DNA of 64,000 bases from Spongorhabdus nitratireducens (GTDB lineage: Bacteria > Pseudomonadota > Gammaproteobacteria > Pseudomonadales > Endozoicomonadaceae), in assembly GCA_947387575.1 (NCBI GenBank), contig CANDOC010000009.1:186001-250000 (forward strand). The letters are read 5' to 3'. Below the pieces are notes generated by a model. The model did no database searches. It was given only the letters and a program-made list of their open reading frames with translations, and had not been told where the DNA came from. Both the position numbers and the translations under genes were made by a program. Of the stretch, positions 37,549 through 46,538 are shown one piece after another (the stretch's first letter is position 1; the number at the start of each line of letters is the position of its first letter).

Positions 37549-38151
37549 CTATCTCCGGTTTGGTGCTGAAATAACGTCTTCGGCTTGCAGCCCTTTCTCT
37601 TTTGATGCGACAAGAAATTCAACGCGCTGACCTTCGTGCAAGACCCTGTGGCCTTCTCCGCGAATTGCCCGGTAATGAACAAAGATGTCATCACCCTGGT
37701 CCCGGGTAATAAAGCCAAACCCTTTGCTGACATTGAACCATTTGACGGTGCCAGCCTCCCGGCCGGGATCCATGGCTTCAGCAGAAAATGAAGGGGTAAC
37801 AGCAGGCGGGCCGCACAGAAAGTGCAAGAAAGTGCCTCCGAGTAACATACCGACACTGAATAAGGCGGCATCAAATGTTACCGGTTGACCAGATGCCGGA
37901 ATAAGTGCACAGGCACTGCTTGCCAGAACCAGCAGGCTACCAAAGAGCTGAACTGTACGTTTGCCTCCATAATGTGCAGAAAAATAGCTTCCCAATGACA
38001 GGTTGCAGACTGCAGCTGCCAGAATTAACAGAGACTCTGACTGGGCCAGCAGGGAAAAATTCTTGCTATCCCCGGTAAGAAAGGGCAGCGCCAGCCAGCT
38101 GATGGCAAGTGCAATGCCTGCCAGAGCGTGGATGAAGCGAAAGTGTTTCAA
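37549..38151 (-). CDS. Membrane-tethered cold-shock domain protein
   Basis: A 200-residue fusion. The first ~115 residues hold about four hydrophobic helices ('HALAGIALAISWLALPFL', 'LLILAAAVCNLSLGSYF', 'LFGSLLVLASSACALI', 'FSVGMLLGGTFLHFL'). The last ~70 are a cold-shock domain with both RNA-binding motifs, 'GTVKWFNVSKGFGFI' and 'DDIFVHYRAI'. The start is TTG 38151 with AGGA eight bases upstream. It should place a single-strand nucleic-acid binding domain at the cytoplasmic face of the membrane. Related fusions exist in other proteobacteria, but the job is not known. Confidence 0.83.
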   Translation of the reverse strand: MKHFRFIHALAGIALAISWLALPFLTGDSKNFSLLAQSESLLILAAAVCNLSLGSYFSAHYGGKRTVQLFGSLLVLASSACALIPASGQPVTFDAALFSVGMLLGGTFLHFLCGPPAVTPSFSAEAMDPGREAGTVKWFNVSKGFGFITRDQGDDIFVHYRAIRGEGHRVLHEGQRVEFLVASKEKGLQAEDVISAPNRR

Positions 38152-38570
38152 CGGTATTGTCCTTTATAGTTGTTGTCACGATTTGCCCGAACGTGCCAGG
38201 GAAATGGCCGGTAAACCTGTCACGTGGGAAGATTATTACGCGTTACAATATGTATTTAACCGCATCATCGATACTATCTCAAACTAATCAGTCTATACCC
38301 TGTTTTGGTGACAGTAGTTTTGGGGGGAATAGTTGTAGCGTGAATATGGTTAATGAAAAGAGTGCTTTGATCGTATCCTTTTATCAATCGTTTCCAGAGT
38401 TTGTTCTTAATATTGAAGAAAACTCGTATTTTAAAGGTTAATCCAATATAGCTGCCAAGTGTTGTGTAAGTGTGGTTTCAAGCTTGTACTGTTAAAAACT
38501 TCAGTTAAATTAAAAGGAGTGTTTCATATTTGTGTTATAAAAAATAAAAAATAGTTGAAAAAATGATTTT
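38152..38570. other. AT-rich gap before the histone-like gene
   Basis: About 420 bases with rising AT content and no gene I can support. A plus-strand frame ending at 38287 gives 'MAGKPVTWEDYYALQYVFNR', which looks protein-like but has no good ribosome site and no recognisable family. Confidence 0.4.
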
Positions 38571-38574
38571 TTTA

Positions 38575-38603
38575 TTGGACGTTAAATATACTTGGTTTAT
38601 AGT
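38575..38603 (+). promoter_or_regulatory. Promoter of the histone-like gene
   Basis: TTGGAC (-35, 38575-38580), a 17-base spacer and TATAGT (-10, 38598-38603) form a good sigma-70 match. The upstream 50 bases are A/T tracts that could act as an UP element. The start codon is 85 bases downstream. Confidence 0.6.
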
Positions 38604-38687
38604 GAAACCAGAGTCTGCAGTTTTGGGTTGTTGCGGACAGTAATCAGGATGATGGATCTCATAATAAATGCCAGGAGAGCACATAAC

Positions 38688-39236
38688 ATGGCAGCCCGGA
38701 AAGCAACACGCAAAACAACCGCAAGAAAAGCCGCACCTAAAAAAACTGCAGCTAAAAAAGTAGCCAAGAAGCCGGTAGCCAGGAAGGCCGCTCCAAAGAA
38801 AAAAGCTGCTCCGAAAAAAGCTGTAGCCCGTAAACCAGCTGCTAAAAAAGCTGCACCTAAAAGAGCTGCTGCAAAAAAAGCGCCTGTTAAAAAAGCACCG
38901 GCAAAGAAAGCTGGCCCTATTCAGGCACGCTACAGCAAAACCCAGATTCTTAATGAAATTGCAGCCAATACTGAATTGAGCCGTAAAGAAGTTGCTGCTG
39001 TACTGGAAGAGCTGGGCGGTCTGATGGAGCGGCATATTAAAAAGCGTGGTTGTGGTGAATTTACTCTCCCGGGTCTGCTCAAGGTTATGGCGGTTAAAAA
39101 ACCTGCCCGTAAAGCCAAGAAGGGTGTGCCTAACCCATTCCGTCCAGGTGAATTAATGGATGTTGCTGCCAAGCCTGCAACTGTTGTGGTTAAAGTTCGC
39201 CCCCTGAAGAAGCTCAAGGATTATGCGTTGAGCTAG
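38688..39236 (+). CDS. Histone H1-like/HU fusion DNA-binding protein
   Basis: A 182-residue nucleoid protein. The ATG at 38688 follows AGGAGAG. Residues 2-80 are a lysine/alanine/proline-rich tail with repeated 'KKAAPKK' and 'ARKAAPK' units, like eukaryotic H1 tails and AlgP. Residues 82-180 form an HU/IHF-like domain ('YSKTQILNEIAANTELSRKE', 'GEFTLPGLLKVMAVKKPARK', 'NPFRPGELMDV'). It would bind DNA with little sequence preference and compact it. Repeated A-rich codons make the region repeat-rich, so length may vary between strains. Confidence 0.88.
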   Translation: MAARKATRKTTARKAAPKKTAAKKVAKKPVARKAAPKKKAAPKKAVARKPAAKKAAPKRAAAKKAPVKKAPAKKAGPIQARYSKTQILNEIAANTELSRKEVAAVLEELGGLMERHIKKRGCGEFTLPGLLKVMAVKKPARKAKKGVPNPFRPGELMDVAAKPATVVVKVRPLKKLKDYALS

Positions 39237-39283
39237 GCAATGCTCTGAAGCAATTCCTGCTACTAAAACTCTCAATAATACCG

Positions 39284-39318
39284 AAACCGACCTTTGAATT
39301 AAGGTCGGTTTTTTTTAT
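39284..39318 (+). terminator. Terminator of the histone-like gene
   Basis: AAACCGACCTT (39284-39294) pairs with AAGGTCGGTTT (39301-39311) around a six-base loop and runs into eight T residues on the plus strand. Confidence 0.9.
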
Positions 39319-39323
39319 GGTTT

Positions 39324-39350
39324 AAAAAAACCGGCTTCAAAGCCGGTTTT
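39324..39350 (-). terminator. Terminator of the first OprD-like porin gene
   Basis: AAAACCGGCT (39327-39336) pairs with AGCCGGTTTT (39341-39350) with a TCAA loop. On the minus strand a run of T follows, 36 bases after the porin stop. It lies back to back with the preceding terminator. Confidence 0.85.
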
Positions 39351-39385
39351 ATCAGGTTTCTTAGATCGTTACTATTAATCGGTTA

Positions 39386-40702
39386 TCAGAATATAGCGAC
39401 ATCATACTTAATGATGACCCGACTCTCTTTATTAACAGTCTCAACCCTGGCGCTGTTCCGTGCGGTGTTTTTGGCATGGACAAGATCTACAGAAAGGCCA
39501 TCAACTACAGGCACCGCATAGTTTACCTTGATGTTGTACTCTTTCTCTTTTTGATCACGAACACCGGATTTGCCCATATCAATTGTACTGTCAACATACA
39601 CTACAGATGAGCTCAGCCCTTCAACCATCTCGGAGAAATTGTACCCGATATTAATGCCCCAGGCGCTTTGTCCTGCGCGGTTGAAGTCACTGTAAGCGAT
39701 GGCGTTGTATCCCATAAAACCGGAATTCTGCATATCACCATCATTTTCTCCGCTACCCCAGGCCATGCTGGCAGTGTTCAATCCGGTTTTGGTGTTTGAT
39801 GTCGGCTGATCGACATCGGTATAGGACAGGCCAAGACTCAGGTTACCCATCGTCATTCCTGCATTTATGCCCCAGAAATAAATCGTATCTTTATCCAGTT
39901 GCTGCCCTGCAGAAACAAGTTTATTGGCTACAGCATTATCCTGAGCATCGCCTTTCATTTTCTTGGTGCCGTATTGAGCACCAAGACTCATGTTCATGTC
40001 ATCATTTATAGGCATTTCATAAAGAGCATCGGTATAAAACTGGCTGCCAAACTCTTTTTGCTGGCCATACGCTGCAATAACGCTGAAACCATCACCAAAG
40101 TTATATCCACCGCCAATGATGTTTACGGCCTGTTTTTTATGTTTGCCATTACTGTCGTAAACACCATAGCTTTCATACCCTGATTCAACCCGTGCCGAGT
40201 TTTCTCTGGCATGAATACCATAGAGCCTTGCTGCACCAAATTCGCCTTCAGCCATCAAGGCTTCTGTTAATGAAGGAACATTACGGGAATCGGAATCGTT
40301 TAACAGAGGGGTATCAATATACATACGGCCATATTTAACTGTAGCCATATCCATAAGGTTGATTTTTACTGCTCCGCCAACTTTGCTGTAACTATGTGCT
40401 TTTTTCTCATTACCCTTGATTCGAAGCAAGCCAACATCAGCTTTGTTTTTGTCACCGGATAATTTAATAGCAGTGTACCAGCTGGCATCAAAGCCAATCA
40501 TATTCATGAAATAGCCTGAGCTGAATTCAGCTCTTATCCCCTGAGACCAGGCGCTCTGTTTTTGAGTGTTGGTTCTTTTGTCAGTTTTGTAGTAATTCCG
40601 CAAATGGACATTCAGTGAGCTGCCTTCGATAAAACTTTCAGCTTGGGCTCCGGACGCTAATAAAATAGCTGCGCTCAGAGAACTGAGAGCTAATAATTTC
40701 AT
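39386..40702 (-). CDS. OprD-like outer-membrane porin 1
   Basis: A 438-residue outer-membrane protein. The signal peptide ends 'ILLASGAQA', the mature start is 'ESFIEGSSLNVHLRNYY' and the C-terminus is 'VIIKYDVAIF' with the final phenylalanine used by the BAM complex. Alternating hydrophobic beta strands fill the body. The N-terminal 'GIRAEFSSGYFMNMIGFDASWY' area (quoted in part) matches the OprD family, which takes up basic amino acids, peptides or aromatic acids. Substrate unknown. A second, diverged paralog follows at 41007. Confidence 0.83.
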   Translation of the reverse strand: MKLLALSSLSAAILLASGAQAESFIEGSSLNVHLRNYYKTDKRTNTQKQSAWSQGIRAEFSSGYFMNMIGFDASWYTAIKLSGDKNKADVGLLRIKGNEKKAHSYSKVGGAVKINLMDMATVKYGRMYIDTPLLNDSDSRNVPSLTEALMAEGEFGAARLYGIHARENSARVESGYESYGVYDSNGKHKKQAVNIIGGGYNFGDGFSVIAAYGQQKEFGSQFYTDALYEMPINDDMNMSLGAQYGTKKMKGDAQDNAVANKLVSAGQQLDKDTIYFWGINAGMTMGNLSLGLSYTDVDQPTSNTKTGLNTASMAWGSGENDGDMQNSGFMGYNAIAYSDFNRAGQSAWGINIGYNFSEMVEGLSSSVVYVDSTIDMGKSGVRDQKEKEYNIKVNYAVPVVDGLSVDLVHAKNTARNSARVETVNKESRVIIKYDVAIF

Positions 40703-40868
40703 ACAAACTATCCTTGTGTGTTTTTGATTTTATTTTTCTGCTACTCAAGCAGGTATCTGTGTGTAATGGAAACTTTATAAAAGCTTCCGATATTTATACT
40801 CAAGGATGGGGCGAAATATTGCAACAAGATTTAAAACGTGAAAAGAAGTGCTGATTAAAAGCTGGTAA

Positions 40869-40906
40869 TTTGACGATTTTAAAATAAACGTCAAAAGTAT
40901 GACGTT
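40869..40906. promoter_or_regulatory. Inverted repeat upstream of porin 1
   Basis: TTTGACG (40869-40875) and CGTCAAA (40889-40895) are inverted arms with a 13-base spacer, and a third half-site ATGACGTT lies at 40899-40906. The cluster lies about 165 bases before the porin start. It may be an operator; I cannot name the regulator. Confidence 0.35.
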
Positions 40907-40943
40907 GGGTTTTACCCGGAATTAATTACTCTTGTCTTGAAAT

Positions 40944-40979
40944 AAAAAAAGGCCTGATTCCAGTTGGAATCAGGCCTTT
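40944..40979 (-). terminator. Terminator of the second OprD-like porin gene
   Basis: AAAGGCCTGATTCC (40948-40961) pairs perfectly with GGAATCAGGCCTTT (40966-40979) around AGTT. A T run follows on the minus strand. It lies 27 bases after the porin 2 stop. Confidence 0.92.
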
Positions 40980-41006
40980 AATCTTGCTGTTTTATAGTAG
41001 GCGAGC

Positions 41007-42371
41007 TTAGAACAGAGCAACCGTGTAATCGAGGTAAACTCTGTGATCATCCCTGCTGTTCCCTTCCAGCGCTTTCTGAGTTGAACCGTTGTTGTTATTA
41101 CGGTAAACGCTGTATTCATAGCTGAATGCCAGTCCCTTCAGGGCAGGCTGCTGGAAGTCGTAACTTAATACGACATCACGCTCCCATTCCTTGCCATCAT
41201 CCTTTTTGGTTGGGCGGTTGTAGGCATCTTCACCATGAGTATAGGTCAGGGCTGCTTTGAAACCAGGCAGATATTGCATGAAGTCATAAGCTACGCTGGC
41301 CTGCCATACCTTTTCATTTTCATGGTTGAAGTCAGATATAGTACGGGAGGTCCAGAAGGTTCCGGTTCCATGATCCTGATTGTGCATGTAGTAATCAAAG
41401 AAACCATCTTTGGTCTGGGTATAGGAAACAGCAGCCGTTAATTGCTGATAAACCAGTTCGGCATTCAGGTTGTACAGTCTGCTTTCGTAGTTCTTTCCTT
41501 TAGCATACTTTGCCTGATCTTCAGGTTTACCGAAGCTGGCATATCCCAAGTCATACTTCTTCTTGGTATTACCTTCCATCCAGTGATACTGGCCATCCAG
41601 TTTCAGGCTGACGCCAGGCTCAAATTCATGAACGTAATAAACTTCGTTGGATGAACGCTTTTTATAATCCTTGGCTTCACCATAGGCGAATTCAAAACCG
41701 AGTCCCATATCAAACTCGTGTTTGAAGCCCAGTATTTTGACATCACAGAGTTCCATCTCTTTGCCGCTGGCGTCTTTTTTCTTGCTTACAAATTTCTCAA
41801 AGCCGTTCTTGTTGCGCTCTGATTGCTTGGTCAGATAAGAGTAATAAACATCATATCCGTAGAAATCGGCTTCAACACTGCCACCCTCGAAACTGCTGGG
41901 TGTCAGGCGGCTGCCTGAGCTGGCCATGATCGGGTTGTCCTGGGTAAGACGGCCACCACGAATCAGCATATTAACGTCGTCATCCCCGAAACGGGCTTTG
42001 ATATTGGCAACGCCGATTTTGCTGTAATCCTGCATTTTGCCGGAATCAGTTTTATACAGCAGGTCGGTATTGGTGTTGCCCTTGCCGCCATCCAGTTTGA
42101 GTCCGCTATACCAGGAAACATCGAAACCAAGCACATCCCACATGTATCCGGAAGTGTAATCAAGTTGAATACCCTGACCCCACTGGCGAACACGACGCTT
42201 GGTTTGTCCTTTCTGGACATGTTTACCGTCGTTGTTGAAATAAGCGTTGCGCAGCTTTAAATCGAGCTGGCTTTCATCAAACAGGGTGGACAACTGGTCA
42301 GCCTGAGCACCACTGGACAGGCATCCGGCCATTATTGCGGCGCTCAGGGCGCCCGTTGTGATCTTTTTCAT
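41007..42371 (-). CDS. OprD-like outer-membrane porin 2
   Basis: A 454-residue outer-membrane protein with signal 'AAIMAGCLSSGAQA' and C-terminus 'VYLDYTVALF'. It shares with porin 1 the early block 'QGIQLDYTSGYMWDVLGFDVSWY' (in part) and 'YSKIGVANIKARFGDDDVN', typical of OprD. The start at ATG 42371 has GGAG upstream and gives a normal signal peptide; the open frame extends 12 codons more. It has an independent terminator, so the two porins are probably expressed separately. Confidence 0.84.
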   Translation of the reverse strand: MKKITTGALSAAIMAGCLSSGAQADQLSTLFDESQLDLKLRNAYFNNDGKHVQKGQTKRRVRQWGQGIQLDYTSGYMWDVLGFDVSWYSGLKLDGGKGNTNTDLLYKTDSGKMQDYSKIGVANIKARFGDDDVNMLIRGGRLTQDNPIMASSGSRLTPSSFEGGSVEADFYGYDVYYSYLTKQSERNKNGFEKFVSKKKDASGKEMELCDVKILGFKHEFDMGLGFEFAYGEAKDYKKRSSNEVYYVHEFEPGVSLKLDGQYHWMEGNTKKKYDLGYASFGKPEDQAKYAKGKNYESRLYNLNAELVYQQLTAAVSYTQTKDGFFDYYMHNQDHGTGTFWTSRTISDFNHENEKVWQASVAYDFMQYLPGFKAALTYTHGEDAYNRPTKKDDGKEWERDVVLSYDFQQPALKGLAFSYEYSVYRNNNNGSTQKALEGNSRDDHRVYLDYTVALF

Positions 42372-42860
42372 TACTGCTACTCCACGTCTTCGCTGTGCTG
42401 GGACCATTCCCCGGTCTTCCGGTAAATCAGTCCCTTGATCCCTGCATGTGCAAAATGCACGCTCCGAAACCGCTTTTTAATAAAGCTGTATCGGTTGTTG
42501 TTTATGATTTGACGGGTCTGTCACATAACAGAGCCTGAAGAGATAACAGTCACGGTCGCAGGGGCCTGACTGAAAGGGACTCCAATCCATACACGGCTAA
42601 ATCCCTGCCGTTTGCATCCGAGCGAAATTATTTCTGTGAAAAAGCTAAACGCCGCTGTTGTCTGAACAACTGTGGCAGACAAGGAATGAGTAAAGACGAA
42701 GATCGGGATTTTGCAAATCTAAAGTACTAGGGACTGGTGTGGTCAAATAAAGTTCATTTATCGCTTTACAGTAATATGGATACATTGACTCAAAAAATGA
42801 ACATATGCTGAAAGCAATAATGATAGTCCCTGTATTTGTGTTTCAGGCAGAGGGTCACAT
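42372..42860. other. Gap between porin 2 and the fmdB-like gene
   Basis: About 490 bases that should contain the porin 2 promoter and 5' leader. An inverted repeat TTGTCTG/CAGACAA is present (42658-42664 and 42676-42682). I see no supported gene. Confidence 0.4.
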
Positions 42861-42882
42861 TAGTGCACGGTTGCGGTATAAT
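42854..42882 (+). promoter_or_regulatory. Candidate promoter of the fmdB-aspS region
   Basis: TATAAT (-10) at 42877-42882 within 'GCGGTATAATCC'. The -35 position 17 bases upstream (42854-42859, GTCACA) is a poor match. It lies about 145 bases before the fmdB-like start. Confidence 0.45.
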
Positions 42883-43028
42883 CCGCCGATTATGCTGGAC
42901 TAACAGCCGGAGCAACCGGTTTTTCCGTTAATTTAAAAGATTGTTTCAGAGTGCCCTGGCGGGCCTTTGAGGCGGTACAGGAAAGGCCAGAGCCAGTGCT
43001 ACGGCCGATAGGGAGAATTTGCAGTTCT

Positions 43029-43301
43029 ATGCCTATTTATGAATATCTTTGCCAGTCTTGCGGTGAAGCGCATGAAGCTATTCAGAAAATGAGTGATGCC
43101 CCGCTGACGGACTGCCCTCAGTGCGGTGAAGCTTCCCTGGCGAAGCAGTTATCCGCACCGTCTTTCCGCCTGAAAGGCAGCGGCTGGTATGAAACTGACT
43201 TCAAGGGCGGACGTAAAAAAGGTCTGGCAACCAGCGATAATCACTGCCCGAGCAAGGATTCCAAAAGCAGCTGTGGCGGTTGTGCTGCTACCGCTGACTG
43301 A
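43029..43301 (+). CDS. FmdB/CxxC_CxxC_SSSS zinc-ribbon protein
   Basis: A 90-residue protein. The N-terminus 'MPIYEYLCQSCGEAHEAIQK' and 'DCPQCGEASLAKQLSAPSF' are the two zinc-binding knuckles of the FmdB family. The middle 'GSGWYETDFKGG' is also conserved, and the tail has more cysteines ('SSCGGC'). It is usually found just before aspS in gammaproteobacteria, as here. The role is unknown. Confidence 0.9.
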   Translation: MPIYEYLCQSCGEAHEAIQKMSDAPLTDCPQCGEASLAKQLSAPSFRLKGSGWYETDFKGGRKKGLATSDNHCPSKDSKSSCGGCAATAD

Positions 43302-43446
43302 GACTCCAAGATTTACGGCATTCGGTTTGGAATAAGCCTATCGCAAAATAATTGGCTTTCATGCAGTTATGAGCAAGGCTTAAGATCAATCCGGCAGCCG
43401 GTTCAGGCACAAAACCTTTCTATATAGATGAGTATCCGAGGTAATC

Positions 43447-45228
43447 ATGCGCAGTCATTATTGCGGTGAACTGGATCTTTCCCTCGACGGGCAGGAAGTC
43501 ACTCTGTGTGGCTGGGTGCACCGTCGTCGAGATCACGGTGGTGTAATTTTCCTGGACATGCGGGACCGTGAAGGTGTTGCCCAGGTTGTTTTTGATCCGG
43601 ACACTGTTGACGCGTTTGCGCTGGCCGACAAGTGCCGCAGCGAATATGTACTGAAAATTACCGGTCGTGTCCGTCCGCGTCCGGAAGGTACTGTTAATCC
43701 GAACATGCGTACTGGCGAGATCGAAGTGCTGGGCAAGCAGCTGGAGATCCTGAACTCTGCGCTGACCCCTCCGTTCCAGCTGGACGAATTTACCGATGTC
43801 GGTGAAGACGTGCGTCTGCGTAACCGTGTTGTCGATCTGCGTCGTCCGGAAATGCAGGACAAGCTGATTCTGCGCAGCAAGGTCACCAGTCTGGTTCGTC
43901 GTTACCTGGAAGAGAAGGGTTTCCTGGATATTGAAACCCCAATGCTGACCCGTGCGACCCCGGAAGGTGCCCGCGACTATCTGGTACCGAGCCGTGTTCA
44001 CGGTGGTTCCTTCTACGCGCTGCCGCAGTCTCCGCAGCTGTTCAAGCAGATGCTGATGGCGTCCGGTTTTGACCGTTACTATCAGATCGTAAAATGCTTC
44101 CGAGACGAAGACCTGCGTGCTGACCGTCAGCCTGAATTCACCCAGATCGATATCGAAACTTCCTTCCTGGAAGAAGAACAGATCATGGGTATCACCGAAG
44201 GTCTGGTGAAGGAAATGTTCCAGCAGCTGAAAGACGTTGATCTGGGCGAATTCCCGCACATGACCTATGCCGAAGCCATGAGCCGTTTCGGTTCCGACAA
44301 GCCGGACCTGCGTATTCCGCTGGAACTGGTTGATGTTGCCGATCTGATGGCCGGTGTTGAGTTCAAGGTCTTCAAAGGTCCGGCTGAAGATCCGAAAGGC
44401 CGTGTTGCTGCACTGAAGGTAACCGGTGGTGCAGAACTGAGCCGTAAGCAGATTGATGAATACACCAAGTTTGTTGGCATTTACGGTGCCAAGGGCCTGG
44501 CGTGGATCAAGGTTAACGCAATCGAAAACGGTGCTAACGGCCTGCAGTCTCCGATCATCAAGTTCCTGGGTGATGATGTCACCATGAAGATCATGGAACG
44601 CCTGGATGCCCAGAACGGTGATATCGTATTCTTCGGTGCTGATAAGGAAACCGTGGTCAACGAAGCACTGGGCGCACTGCGTTGCAAGCTGGGTGAAGAC
44701 CTGAACCTGTACACCCGTGACTGGGCTCCGCTGTGGGTTGTTGACTTCCCGATGTTCGAGGAAACCGACAAGGGTGCCCTGACAGCACTGCACCACCCGT
44801 TCACTGCTCCGACCTGTACTGCCGAAGAGCTGAAAGCCAACCCGGCACAGGCGCTGTCCCGTGCTTATGATATGGTACTGAACGGCTACGAAGTCGGTGG
44901 TGGTTCCGTTCGTATCCACAAGGAAGATATGCAGCAGACCGTATTCGAGGTGCTGGATATTGAACAGGAAGAACAGCGCGAGAAGTTCGGCTTCCTGCTG
45001 GATGCACTGCAGTACGGTGCACCGCCGCACGGTGGTCTGGCATTCGGTCTGGATCGTCTGGTGATGCTGATGACTGGTACTACCAACATCCGTGAAGTGA
45101 TTGCCTTCCCGAAAACCCAGTCTGCATCCTGCCTGCTGACCCAAGCGCCGGGTGAAGTTGATGCCCAGCAGCTGCGTGATCTTAATATCCGCATTCGTCG
45201 CGATCCGGCTTCTGCTACTAGCCACTAA
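43447..45228 (+). CDS. aspS: Aspartyl-tRNA synthetase AspS
   Basis: A 593-residue bacterial-type enzyme. An N-terminal OB-fold binds the anticodon ('[20 protein letters not shown]', in part). Class II motif 2 is '[19 protein letters not shown]' and motif 3 is '[13 protein letters not shown]'. The inserted GAD domain lies between them. Codon use is strongly biased (CTG, GGT, CGT), as expected of a highly expressed gene, and this leaves a long empty frame on the other strand. Confidence 0.97.
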   Translation: MRSHYCGELDLSLDGQEVTLCGWVHRRRDHGGVIFLDMRDREGVAQVVFDPDTVDAFALADKCRSEYVLKITGRVRPRPEGTVNPNMRTGEIEVLGKQLEILNSALTPPFQLDEFTDVGEDVRLRNRVVDLRRPEMQDKLILRSKVTSLVRRYLEEKGFLDIETPMLTRATPEGARDYLVPSRVHGGSFYALPQSPQLFKQMLMASGFDRYYQIVKCFRDEDLRADRQPEFTQIDIETSFLEEEQIMGITEGLVKEMFQQLKDVDLGEFPHMTYAEAMSRFGSDKPDLRIPLELVDVADLMAGVEFKVFKGPAEDPKGRVAALKVTGGAELSRKQIDEYTKFVGIYGAKGLAWIKVNAIENGANGLQSPIIKFLGDDVTMKIMERLDAQNGDIVFFGADKETVVNEALGALRCKLGEDLNLYTRDWAPLWVVDFPMFEETDKGALTALHHPFTAPTCTAEELKANPAQALSRAYDMVLNGYEVGGGSVRIHKEDMQQTVFEVLDIEQEEQREKFGFLLDALQYGAPPHGGLAFGLDRLVMLMTGTTNIREVIAFPKTQSASCLLTQAPGEVDAQQLRDLNIRIRRDPASATSH

Positions 45229-45265
45229 TGCTAGTGATTGAAGCAAGATTGTAACGACACTCCGA

Positions 45266-45313
45266 ACCCCGTTTTCAATTTTCAGAAGTTTTGAAACTGA
45301 AAGCGGGGTTTTT
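45266..45313 (+). terminator. Terminator of aspS
   Basis: AACCCCGTTTTCA (45266-45278) pairs with TGAAAGCGGGGTT (45298-45310), 13 pairs with one G-U, followed by TTT on the plus strand. Confidence 0.75.
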
Positions 45314-45367
45314 GTATGTAAAAATCCATTTTTTCTGTTGAAGACCTGAATCCATCTGATAGGGGGC

Positions 45368-45385
45368 GTCGTATACCATCACGAC
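45368..45385. promoter_or_regulatory. Small inverted repeat before the YHS gene
   Basis: GTCGT (45368-45372) and ACGAC (45381-45385) flank eight bases, 34 bases before the YHS start. It may be an operator for the five-gene set; the evidence is weak. Confidence 0.25.
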
Positions 45386-45419
45386 AAGCCAATAAATACA
45401 CAGGATGGAGCACAAAATA

Positions 45420-45875
45420 ATGAATAAAAGAAAGATTACTTTTGCCAGCCTTTTGACTTTGCTGTTTTCACTGCAGGTTTTTCCGGCGCTGGCCAAAGAC
45501 GAAATCTATACCAGTTTCTTCAGTAACAAAGCTGTCGGTGGCTATGACACAGTTGCCTATTTTACGGAAGGTCGTCCGGTAGAAGGCAGCGATAAATTCA
45601 GGACTGAATACAAAGACACCGTTTGGTACTTCAGTAGTGCCGAAAACTTGAAAAAATTTAAAGCTGATCCTGAAAAGTATGCGCCTCAATACGGTGGTTA
45701 TTGTGCCTGGGCTGTCGGTCAGGGTTACACCGCCAGTGGCGATCCAAAACAGTGGCATATCGACAACGGCAAGCTGTACCTGAATTACGACGCAGAAGTA
45801 AAAGCGGAATGGCTGAAAGACAAAGCCAAATGGATTGAAGCTGGCGATAAAAACTGGCCAAAAGTAATTAATTGA
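45420..45875 (+). CDS. Secreted YHS-domain protein (Cys form of a selenoprotein-type family)
   Basis: A 151-residue exported protein, start ATG 45420 after GGAG. Signal peptide 'FASLLTLLFSLQVFPALA'. The domain 'AVGGYDTVAYFTEGRPVEGS' and 'WYFSSAENLKKFKADPEKYA' fits the YHS domain family whose members may carry selenocysteine at 'GGY-U/C-A'. Here the residue is cysteine (TGT) in 'YGGYCAWAVGQG'. YHS domains are linked to metals. It is the first gene of the set that continues with a DoxX-like protein, two ATP-grasp ligases and an MFS transporter. Confidence 0.8.
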   Translation: MNKRKITFASLLTLLFSLQVFPALAKDEIYTSFFSNKAVGGYDTVAYFTEGRPVEGSDKFRTEYKDTVWYFSSAENLKKFKADPEKYAPQYGGYCAWAVGQGYTASGDPKQWHIDNGKLYLNYDAEVKAEWLKDKAKWIEAGDKNWPKVIN

Positions 45876-45980
45876 ATCCATTGTCAGAAATACGACGTAT
45901 AGAGCAATAACAACAGTTAAAGAGTGGATAGTTGCAGGGGAGAGAATGCAGCTACCCATCTCAAAGCCGGAAGTGAAACC

Positions 45981-46502
45981 ATGAAAAAGCAAATCGTACA
46001 AATCTTCAGCTGGGTTACCGTGGCCTGGATTGCCAAAGTCTTTCTTGCCTCACTGCCCTACAAGTTCTCCGGTCACCCGGATACCCAACATATCTTCGGT
46101 ACTATTGGCGGCTGGATGCAGGGAGTACTGGGTGAAGGTATTGGCAGCTGGTTCGCAACCAGTGGTGCGATTGCCGTAGGTTCGGCTGAACTGGTTGTCA
46201 GCGTATTTCTGCTGGTTCCTGCTCTCTTCTTTGTGCGTGAAAAGCTGACCGGCCGCAAGCCTGTTTTCAGCCGGGCCCATTTCCATGCTCTGGGCGGACT
46301 GGCTGCTTCCGGCGTCATGACCGGTGCGGTTTTCTTCCACCTGTTTACCCCGCTGGGTATTGTCGTACTGCATGAAGGTAAAAGCGACGGCGGTTCCCTG
46401 TTCTATGCGGCGGCTTCCATTCTGGTACTGGGTCTGATTATGGCAGCAGCCAACTTCAGCCTGATTAAACAAGAAAAAGTCGAGGGTGTGCCGGCTTACT
46501 AA
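45981..46502 (+). CDS. DoxX-like inner-membrane protein
   Basis: A 173-residue membrane protein with four helices ('IFSWVTVAWIAKVFLASL', 'GSAELVVSVFLLVPALFF', 'LGGLAASGVMTGAVFFHLF', 'AASILVLGLIMAAANFSL'). The layout and 'YKFSGHPDTQHIF' followed by 'GIGSWFATSGAIAVGSAELV' (in part) suggest the DoxX/DoxD-like group. ATG 45981 follows an A-rich start region 105 bases after the YHS gene. It lies 36 bases before the first ATP-grasp gene. Its biochemical role is not known; DoxX proteins have been tied to redox and sulfur stress. Confidence 0.66.
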   Translation: MKKQIVQIFSWVTVAWIAKVFLASLPYKFSGHPDTQHIFGTIGGWMQGVLGEGIGSWFATSGAIAVGSAELVVSVFLLVPALFFVREKLTGRKPVFSRAHFHALGGLAASGVMTGAVFFHLFTPLGIVVLHEGKSDGGSLFYAAASILVLGLIMAAANFSLIKQEKVEGVPAY

Positions 46503-46538
46503 GTGCCGGCCTGACTCCTACTACCGGGAAGTAAGACC

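Noticed and set aside
38003-38287. 94-residue plus-strand frame
   Set aside because: It begins inside the cold-shock gene on the opposite strand, lacks a ribosome site and matches no family, though its last 27 residues look protein-like.
38700-38930. Short repeats resembling a repeat array
   Set aside because: They encode the KAAPKK-type tail of the histone-like protein; spacing is codon-based and there are no unique spacers, so this is not CRISPR.
43420-45246. 608-residue open frame on the minus strand
   Set aside because: It mirrors aspS almost end to end. Strong codon bias in aspS removes stops from the opposite frame; the translation has no domain pattern and no ribosome site.
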